Positions 6,203 to 11,410 of a stretch of 11,410 bases of DNA are shown piece by piece. Under the pieces are notes generated by a model that worked only from the letters and a program-made list of their open reading frames with translations, did no database searches and had not been told where the DNA came from. The position numbers and the translations under genes are program-made. How positions within the stretch are numbered: position 1 is the first letter of the stretch; each line of letters starts with the position of its first letter. Source of the stretch: an uncultured Ardenticatenia bacterium (GTDB taxonomy: Bacteria > Chloroflexota > Anaerolineae > Promineifilales > Promineifilaceae); assembly GCA_937858165.1 (NCBI GenBank), contig CALLZA010000366.1, positions 1-11,410 of the forward strand, in the 5' to 3' direction.

Positions 6203-7093
6203 TCAGTGGGTCTTCTTGGCCAGGGCGATTTCGGCCGCCCGCAACGTGTTCTTCATCAACATGGCGATGGTCATCGGCCCGACGCCGCCGGGCACGGGCG
6301 TGATCGCCCCAGCCACTTCTTTGGCCGATTCGAACTCAACGTCGCCCACCAACCGATAGCCGCGCTTGGCCGTTGGGTCGCTCTTCTGATTGATGCCTAC
6401 GTCGATGACCGCCGCACCGGGCTTGATCATGTCGCCGGTGATCATCTCCGTCTGGCCGATGGCGGCAATGACGATGTCGGCCTGGCGAATGCGGTCGGCC
6501 AGGTCGCGCGTACGGCTGTGGCAGATGGTCACAGTAGCGTCGCGCTTCTGGAGCAGCATGGCCACGGGCAGGCCGACGATGTTGGAGCGGCCGACGACCA
6601 CGGCATCGGCCCCGCGCATGGTAATGCCACTCTCTTCCAGCAGGACAATGCAGCCGTAGGGGGTGCAGGGGATGAACAACGGGTCGCGTCCCTTCATGGC
6701 CAATCGGCCGATGTTGACCGGATGGAAGCCATCGACGTCCTTTTCAATACTGACGGTGTTCAGCACCGCTTCTTCGTCCAGATGTTTGGGCAGCGGCAAC
6801 TGTACCAGAATGCCGTTGACATTGGGGTTGGCGCTCAGGTCGGCCACGAGCTTCTCGACCTGCTGCTGGGTGGCGTCGGCCGGCAGTTCGTGGCCGATGG
6901 AGCGGATGCCCAGCTCTTCGCAGGTCTTGCGCTTACTGCGCACGTAGGTGGCCGAGGCCGGGTTTTCGCCGACCAGCACGGTGGCCAGGCCGGGCGTATA
7001 GCCGTGATCTTCCTGCATACGGGCGACGGCCTGGCGCACTTCTTCGCGCACCTTTTCGGCGATAGCCTTGCCGTCGATGATGGCTGCGGTCAT
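6203..7093 (-). CDS. folD: Bifunctional methylenetetrahydrofolate dehydrogenase / methenyltetrahydrofolate cyclohydrolase
   Basis: FolD interconverts 5,10-methylene-, methenyl- and 10-formyl-tetrahydrofolate in the cytosol, using NADP in most bacteria, and supplies one-carbon units for purines and formyl-Met. The 296-aa length is typical. Visible signatures are the catalytic Tyr50 and Lys54 (YVRSK), Gln98 in LVQLPLP, Asp121 in DVDGF, PCTPYG (142-147), the dinucleotide loop VVGRSNIVGLP (166-176) and the C-terminal PVPGGVGPMT (266-275). The ATG at 7093 has AGGAAGG (7101-7107) 7 nt upstream, a strong ribosome-binding site. The gene starts after the terminator of the small membrane protein and heads a run with the two sugar-nucleotide enzymes. 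Methylene-THF links it to serine made by the genes further downstream. Confidence 0.97.
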   Translation of the reverse strand: MTAAIIDGKAIAEKVREEVRQAVARMQEDHGYTPGLATVLVGENPASATYVRSKRKTCEELGIRSIGHELPADATQQQVEKLVADLSANPNVNGILVQLPLPKHLDEEAVLNTVSIEKDVDGFHPVNIGRLAMKGRDPLFIPCTPYGCIVLLEESGITMRGADAVVVGRSNIVGLPVAMLLQKRDATVTICHSRTRDLADRIRQADIVIAAIGQTEMITGDMIKPGAAVIDVGINQKSDPTAKRGYRLVGDVEFESAKEVAGAITPVPGGVGPMTIAMLMKNTLRAAEIALAKKTH

Positions 7094-7130
7094 GATGAAA
7101 CCTTCCTAATGGTGTGGGTTGTGGGCGGGA

Positions 7131-7164
7131 AACAAAAGAGCCTCTACCTGATGGGGGAGGCTCT
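7131..7164 (-). terminator. Intrinsic terminator after the small membrane protein gene
   Basis: On the minus strand AGAGCCTC (7164-7157) pairs with GAGGCTCT (7144-7137) in a perfect 8-bp stem over a 12-nt loop, followed directly by TTTTGTT. It lies about 34 nt after the stop of the small membrane gene and before folD, so the two are probably separate transcription units, though I see no clear folD promoter in the remaining gap. On the plus strand no T-run follows the stem. Confidence 0.75.
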
Positions 7165-7197
7165 GTTAGACGCGATCAATTGGCGGCGCGACGTTAC

Positions 7198-7395
7198 CTA
7201 CTTTGGCAGCAGGTTGGTGCCCATAAACTTATCGAGCCAGATGGCGATGGCCAGGCCAATCGTCAGGGTCGTGAAGAACATATAGACGCCCCCATATTCG
7301 GCCGGCGTGGTGCCGATGAGGATGGTGATGAGCACCGTCAGGCCGAATGCCACCCCGAAAGAGATAGCGGCGAGGATAAGACGTTTGAGCAACAT
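7198..7395 (-). CDS. Small two-helix membrane protein of unknown function
   Basis: The 65-aa protein begins MLLKRLILAAISFGVAFGLT and has two hydrophobic helices, about 5-28 and 37-54. A short polar loop (TTPAEYGG, 29-36) separates them, and the basic tail ends in LPK. The N-terminal Lys/Arg suggests a cytoplasmic N terminus with both ends inside. I do not recognise a family. ATG at 7395 is favoured over longer in-frame starts because GGAGG lies 9 nt upstream; longer versions (to 7524) would translate promoter and repeat sequence. It has its own candidate promoter with an inverted repeat and its own terminator, which argues that it is a real, separately regulated gene. No link to folD or to the divergent ABC exporter is shown. 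Confidence 0.7.
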   Translation of the reverse strand: MLLKRLILAAISFGVAFGLTVLITILIGTTPAEYGGVYMFFTTLTIGLAIAIWLDKFMGTNLLPK

Positions 7396-7432
7396 GCGCG
7401 CTTGCCTCCAGTTGTGTAATCCGTCACAAATC

Positions 7433-7466
7433 GGGGCAATTGTAACAGATTGCCCCACGACCGCAA
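7433..7466 (-). promoter_or_regulatory. Putative promoter with overlapping inverted-repeat operator for the small membrane protein
   Basis: Minus strand: TTGCGG (7461-7466), 16-nt spacer, TACAAT (7439-7444), with TGT directly before the -10 box forming an extended -10. Overlapping it is a perfect 8-bp inverted repeat, GGGGCAAT (7433-7440) and ATTGCCCC (7449-7456), with an 8-nt spacer. A dyad lying over the -10 and spacer is where a repressor would bind; equally it could be a coincidence or a small hairpin. The leader to the ATG would be about 40 nt. Confidence 0.4.
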
Positions 7467-7484
7467 GCAAAGGTAAGTCAGGCA

Positions 7485-7574
7485 GAGCTCGCGCAAAGAA
7501 CGCCAAGCAAGCAAAGGACGTCAAGAAGAATTACTTCGCGCTCTTGGCTCTTTTGGCATCCTTTACGTGAGCTC
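7485..7574. repeat. Long imperfect inverted repeat in the divergent intergenic region
   Basis: Arms 7485-7528 and 7534-7574 surround a 5-nt loop. The outer 22 nt of each arm match at 18 positions: both ends carry GAGCTC, then CG, AAAG and GCCAA blocks in the same order. The inner parts pair less well and need small gaps. The left arm (AACGCCAAGCAAGCAAAGGA) is of a kind I recall as a frequent intergenic repeat in environmental genomes. It separates the two divergent promoters and has no coding signal. Confidence 0.7.
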
Positions 7575-7650
7575 TTCTTCCAAATTCGCAATAGGAGTCT
7601 ATCGACGCAGCAAGATCATTAGACAATCACCTAACAACTCTCGCATTTTG

Positions 7651-7659
7651 TGGTATACT
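7651..7659 (+). promoter_or_regulatory. Putative extended -10 promoter for the ABC exporter genes
   Basis: TGGTATACT is a good extended -10 element (TGn plus TATACT). No good -35 box lies 16-18 nt upstream, which is tolerated with an extended -10. Initiation near 7666 would give an untranslated leader of about 120 nt. That leader is GC-rich, with one small possible hairpin (GGGGCG...CGCCCC near 7678-7700), and I see nothing else in it. Confidence 0.4.
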
Positions 7660-7785
7660 ACCTGTCACTCATCCAGCGGGGCGACTCTTTGCCGCGCCCC
7701 GGCAGACCTCAGACCGGCCGCTGTCCCCGCCACGCCCGCGGTCGGCGTGATCCGCAACGCTTCTCGGCAAGGGGGTAAATACGTG

Positions 7786-9591
7786 ATGAACGAACAGGCG
7801 AGCACAGTGCGCTCGGCCGGCAGCGCAACGTGGCGGCTTCTGGGCTACTTGCGTCCCTATCGCCGCCAGGTAAGTATTGCCTACCTGACGATGCTGCTCG
7901 GCACCGGTCTAAATCTCGTCGTGCCCCAGGTTATCGCCTGGGCCATCGACTACGGCCTTGACCAGGGGCAGGCATCGTACCTCTTCCTGGCGGGCGGCAT
8001 TATTATGGGCATCGCCCTGGTGCGCGGCGTGCTGGGCTTCGGCCAGCGCTACTATGGGGAGTGGCTGACCCACCGCGTGGCCTATGACCTGCGCAACGAC
8101 TTCTTCAACGCCGTCCAGTACCAGCCCTTCGCTTTCCACGACCAGAGCCACACCGGCGACCTGATGAGCCGGGCCACCGGTGATATCGCCGAGTCGGAGC
8201 GTTTCGTCGGCATCGGCCTGATGGACCTGCTGGCGACGCTACTGTTGCTCGTTGGCGTGGTCATTGCCATGCTGCTCCAGTCCGTGCCGCTGGCCTTGTT
8301 GGCACTCATCCCGCTGCCCATTCTGCTGATCACCACGCTGCGCTTTGGCCTGACGGTGGAGCCGATGTTCAAGCGCATCCAAGAGCAGATGGGCGTGCTA
8401 TCCACCGTTATGCAGGAGAGCCTGACCGGCATTCGCGTCGTCAAGGCGTTTGCCCGCGAGCCGCACGAGTTGGACAAGTTCGACCGCGAGAACAACGAGT
8501 GGTTCGCCCGTCGCGAGGGGGTCATCAAGAAGTGGGGTAACAACTGGCCCTTCATGACGTTTCTCATTACGATGAGCATCTTCCTACTGCTGCTGTTCGG
8601 CGGCCCGGCGGCGCTCGACGGCCGCATCACCATCGGCGCGCTCTTCGCCATGATCTCCTACGTTCTGATGCTTAATACGCCCGTCCAACGGCTGGGCTTC
8701 CTCGTCAATCTGGCGGCCACGGCCGGGGCCAGCGCCTCGCGCATTCTGGAGATCATCGACCTGCCGGGCGAAGTGGTCGACCGGCCGGACGCCATCGCCC
8801 TGGACACGGCGCGCGGCGACGTGAAGTTCGAGCACGTCGCCTTCGCCTATCGTGACCGGCTCAATGTGCTAGTTAACATTGACTTCCACGCCCGTCCCGG
8901 TGAACGTATCGCCCTCATCGGGCCGACGGGGTCGGGCAAATCGACCATCACCAACCTCATCCCGCGCTTCTACGACGCCACCGATGGTCGGGTGCTGGTC
9001 GATGACAAGGACGTGCGCGACCTGCAACTGAAGAGTCTGCGCCGGCAGATCGGCATCGTCATGCAGGAGCCATTCCTGTTCAGCCAGACGGTGGCTGAGA
9101 ACATCGCCTACGGCCGGCCGAGCGCCAGTCGCGAGGAGATCGAAGCCGCGGCGCGCGTGGCCCACGCCCACGACTTTATTCTGGAGTTGACCGACGGTTA
9201 TGAGACGCGCGTCGGCGAGCGGGGGGTGACGTTGAGCGGCGGACAGAAGCAGCGCATCGCCATCGCCCGCGCCCTGTTGGCTGACCCGCGCATCCTCATA
9301 CTTGACGACTCGACCAGTAGCGTGGACACGGAGACGGAGCACCTTATCCAGGAGGCGTTGACCGAACTGATGAAGGGACGCACGACGTTCATCATCGCCC
9401 AGCGTCTGCTGACGCTGAAGCACGCGGACTGCATCCTGGTCTTGCAAGACGGCTGCATCGCTGAACGCGGCGACCACGAGACGCTGCTGGCCCAGGGTGG
9501 TCTCTACCGGCAGATCTACGACCTGCAACTGAAAGACCAGGAGGAGTTCGTGGCCCTGCAAGACCGTATGGCGGCCGAGGCCAGGAGTTAG
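7786..9591 (+). CDS. ABC exporter half-transporter, degenerate-site subunit of a heterodimer
   Basis: The 601-aa protein has a six-helix exporter membrane domain (about 25-320; hydrophobic stretches near 30-50, 66-85, 144-163, 167-186, 255-272 and 282-300) fused to a nucleotide-binding domain (about 345-580). Walker A is GPTGSGKST (379-387), the Q-loop is Gln427, the signature is LSGGQ (483-487), Walker B is ILILDD (503-508) and the D-loop is SVD (512-514). Two key residues deviate: Asp508 replaces the catalytic Glu, and Gln539 (IIAQR) replaces the H-loop His. This is the pattern of the degenerate subunit in heterodimeric exporters such as LmrC, BmrC or TM287. The substrate is unknown (drug, lipid or peptide). 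ATG at 7786 is preceded by AGGGGG; GTG at 7783 is an equal alternative. Much longer in-frame starts (from 7567) would translate the promoter region. The partner gene follows after 4 nt. Confidence 0.93.
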   Translation: MNEQASTVRSAGSATWRLLGYLRPYRRQVSIAYLTMLLGTGLNLVVPQVIAWAIDYGLDQGQASYLFLAGGIIMGIALVRGVLGFGQRYYGEWLTHRVAYDLRNDFFNAVQYQPFAFHDQSHTGDLMSRATGDIAESERFVGIGLMDLLATLLLLVGVVIAMLLQSVPLALLALIPLPILLITTLRFGLTVEPMFKRIQEQMGVLSTVMQESLTGIRVVKAFAREPHELDKFDRENNEWFARREGVIKKWGNNWPFMTFLITMSIFLLLLFGGPAALDGRITIGALFAMISYVLMLNTPVQRLGFLVNLAATAGASASRILEIIDLPGEVVDRPDAIALDTARGDVKFEHVAFAYRDRLNVLVNIDFHARPGERIALIGPTGSGKSTITNLIPRFYDATDGRVLVDDKDVRDLQLKSLRRQIGIVMQEPFLFSQTVAENIAYGRPSASREEIEAAARVAHAHDFILELTDGYETRVGERGVTLSGGQKQRIAIARALLADPRILILDDSTSSVDTETEHLIQEALTELMKGRTTFIIAQRLLTLKHADCILVLQDGCIAERGDHETLLAQGGLYRQIYDLQLKDQEEFVALQDRMAAEARS

Positions 9592-9595
9592 CGCC

Positions 9596-11249
9596 ATGAG
9601 TGTGAAACAAGACACCGACCTGAAAGCCAACGGCCACGGCCCATTGATGCCGGCCGACGCCGAGCGCGAGGCGCGCGAGGTGCGCATCCGCCAACTGCTG
9701 CACGACGATGATGAGATGTTGGGCAAGGCCTATGACGGCCGCCTGGTGCGCCGGCTCGGCGGCTACATTGCGCCCTACAAGCCGCGCGTCATCATTGCCA
9801 TCATACTCATGACGGTCAGCACGTTGTTGGGTGTGGCCGGCCCGGCGATCATCGGTTACGCGATTGACCGCGGCATCCGCGCCGGCTCGGCCGAACAACT
9901 GCGGCTGTGGACGCTTGTCTTCCTGGTCACGTCTGTCGGCGAGTGGCTGACCAACCGCACACGCGTCCACATCATGGCCTACGTCGGCACGCGCATTGTG
10001 GCCGACATCCGCAGCGAACTGTTCCGCCATCTGCACCGGCTGACGCTGAACTTCTACAGCAACTACAGCGTCGGCCGCCTGATGAGCCGCCTGATTGGCG
10101 ACGTGGGCGTACTGCTCGACTTCATGACCTGGTCGATCACCGGCCTCTTCCGCTCGGTTTTCAACCTGGTCGGCATCGTCATCGCCATGCTGCTACTCAA
10201 CTGGCCGCTGGCGTTGGTAGCCTTCGCCGTCATGCCACTGATGATCCTGCTGACCAACTACTGGCGGCAGCGCGTCCGCCAGGCGTATCGGGCCACGCGC
10301 CAACGCCTGTCGCTCATCAACGGCAATCTGAATGAGTCTATCTCCGGCATTCGCGTCACCAAGAGCTTCACCCGCGAGGAGCGCAACTTCCAGTACTTCG
10401 ACGACCTCAACCGCTCCTTTTTCGACGCCAACGTCGAGGCCACGCGGCTGGCAGCGCTCTTTTTCCCCGGCGTCGACTTCATCGGCTCGCTGGCAACGGC
10501 GCTGGTCATCGGCGTGGGCGGCTACCTGGTCTTGGGCGACGCGCTGACGGCCGGCACGCTGGTGGCCATCGTCCTCTACGTCGAGCGCTTCTTCGACCCC
10601 ATTCGCGAACTGGCCCAGCGCTACAACACTTTCCAATCGACGATGGCCGCCTCTGAACGCCTCTTCGAGTTGCTCGATTTGGAGCCGGACCTGGTCGACG
10701 CGCCCGACGCCACGCCCCTGCCGCCGGTGCGCGGCGAAGTGGAGTTTGACCACGTCTCCTTTGCCTATCGCGAGGGGGGAAAGCACGTGCTCCACGACGT
10801 GGTGGTGCATGCCCAGCCGGGGGAGCGCATCGCTCTGGTGGGCGAGACGGGCGCGGGCAAGAGCACCATCATCCGCCTGCTGGCCCGCTTTTATGACGTG
10901 ACCGGCGGCGCGCTGCGTATTGATGGCCATGACGTGCGCGATGTGACCAGCGACAGCTTGCGACAGCAGCTGGGCATCGTCTTGCAGGACACCTTCCTGT
11001 TCAACGGTACGGTGGCCGACAACATTCGCTACGGCCGCCTGGACGCGACCGACGCGGAGGTCGTGGCCGCTGCCCGCGCTGTGGGGGCCGACGAGTTTAT
11101 CCGCCGCCTGTCAGATGGCTATGACGCTGAGGTAGGCGAGAACGGCAGCAACCTCAGCGTCGGCCAGCGACAACTGGTGTCGTTCGCCCGTGCCCTGCTG
11201 GCCGACCCGCGGATCCTTATTCTGACGAGGCGACGAGCAGTGTGGACAC
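9596..11249 (+). CDS. ABC exporter half-transporter, partner subunit (3' truncated, one-base frameshift)
   Basis: This is the second half of the exporter. A polar N-terminal stretch of about 50 residues precedes six membrane helices (about 60-335), and the nucleotide-binding domain starts near 380. Walker A is GETGAGKST (416-424), the Q-loop is Gln464 (LQDTFLF) and the signature is LSVGQ (520-524), followed by RALLADPRILIL up to residue 543. At 11224 the frame breaks. Inserting one G after 11224 restores DEATSSVDT, a canonical Walker B Glu plus D-loop, up to the adapter at 11250. The one-base loss is probably an assembly or read error near the contig end. Any residues beyond this (such as SYTHLRAHET) are translated adapter. 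The H-loop and C terminus are missing. AGGAG lies 8 nt before the ATG, inside the end of the upstream gene, indicating coupled translation with its heterodimer partner. Confidence 0.92.
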
Positions 11250-11315
11250 CTGTCTCTTATACACATCTCCGAGCCCACGAGACCGTACTAGATCTCGTAT
11301 GCCGTCTTCTGCTTG
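11250..11315 (+). other. Tn5 mosaic end / Nextera Read 2 adapter / index / P7
   Basis: 11250-11268 is the mosaic end CTGTCTCTTATACACATCT, and 11269-11283 is CCGAGCCCACGAGAC. 11284-11291 is CGTACTAG, which I recognise as Nextera i7 index 702, and 11292-11315 is the P7 tail ending GTCTTCTGCTTG. All parts are contiguous and without mismatch. Genomic DNA therefore ends at 11249 (the C at 11250 could belong to either). Confidence 0.99.
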
Positions 11316-11410
11316 AAAAAACAAAACAGTAAAACACATAAGCACGTATCCATATTACACATCACTAGATAATGAACTAACAGAACACACGCCAACACTG
11401 TAACAACACA
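11316..11410. other. Non-genomic tail after P7
   Basis: Poly-A-like, A/C-rich low-complexity sequence directly follows the P7 adapter, as expected when a read runs off the end of the library molecule. There is no coding signal and it is compositionally unlike the interior. It should be trimmed. Confidence 0.93.

Noticed and set aside
6197..7285. 362-residue plus-strand frame opposite folD
   Set aside because: It is fully antisense to a strongly supported folD, with a His/Asp/Gly-rich composition typical of shadow translation.
7567..7785. 73-residue N-terminal extension of the first ABC subunit from an upstream GTG
   Set aside because: It would translate the inverted-repeat end, the extended -10 element and the leader; it has no transporter-like features, and ATG 7786 has a ribosome-binding site and matches family N termini.
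246..11249. CRISPR arrays, tRNA or rRNA genes, phage or IS elements
   Set aside because: No regularly spaced direct repeats, no cloverleaf-like sequences, no rRNA-like stretches and no integrase or transposase motifs were seen.

Overview
The window is a bacterial housekeeping stretch of about 11.0 kb (246-11249) with synthetic Illumina Nextera sequence at both ends. The left end carries junk, a poly-T run, a P5 adapter with an 8-base index and the Tn5 mosaic end, in that order. The right end carries the mosaic end, the Read 2 adapter, an index, P7 and poly-A/junk. Only 246-11249 should be treated as genomic DNA, and both contig ends are technical. The GC-rich coding sequence, the jag-type R3H protein end, the class V aminotransferase next to serA/serB and the style of the intergenic repeats fit an uncultured Chloroflexota (Anaerolineae-like) genome. 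That taxonomic call is inference; no marker gene in the window settles it.

Layout. 246-370 (+) is the last 40 codons of a Jag/KhpB-like RNA-binding protein, followed by a strong intrinsic terminator. It converges on a leftward block of genes, with a 29-bp-arm hairpin between them. Reading the minus strand from right to left, this block is: a 65-aa two-helix membrane protein with its own promoter and terminator; folD; a CDP-glucose 4,6-dehydratase-like gene (TTG start); an NAD-dependent sugar epimerase-like gene (ATGA overlap); a gap of about 200 bp with a plausible promoter; then serB, a class V aminotransferase and serA. On the plus strand, 7786-11249 encodes two ABC exporter half-transporters only 4 nt apart. 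The second is cut off by the adapter.

How the genes fit together. SerA, the aminotransferase (probably standing in for SerC) and SerB would make serine from 3-phosphoglycerate. FolD works on the one-carbon units that serine donates to tetrahydrofolate through GlyA (not in this window), so the minus-strand block has a serine/C1 theme interrupted by two nucleotide-sugar enzymes. The two ABC subunits look like a heterodimeric exporter of the LmrCD/BmrCD/TM287-288 type. The first has a degenerate catalytic site (Asp for the Walker B Glu, Gln for the H-loop His) and the second has an LSVGQ signature.

I found no convincing previously undescribed system. The points most worth following up are the adapter artefacts, a one-base deletion that breaks the Walker B motif of the second ABC gene, three unrelated long inverted repeats in the gene gaps, a 107-nt serB/aminotransferase overlap, and an inverted repeat sitting on the promoter of the small membrane protein.
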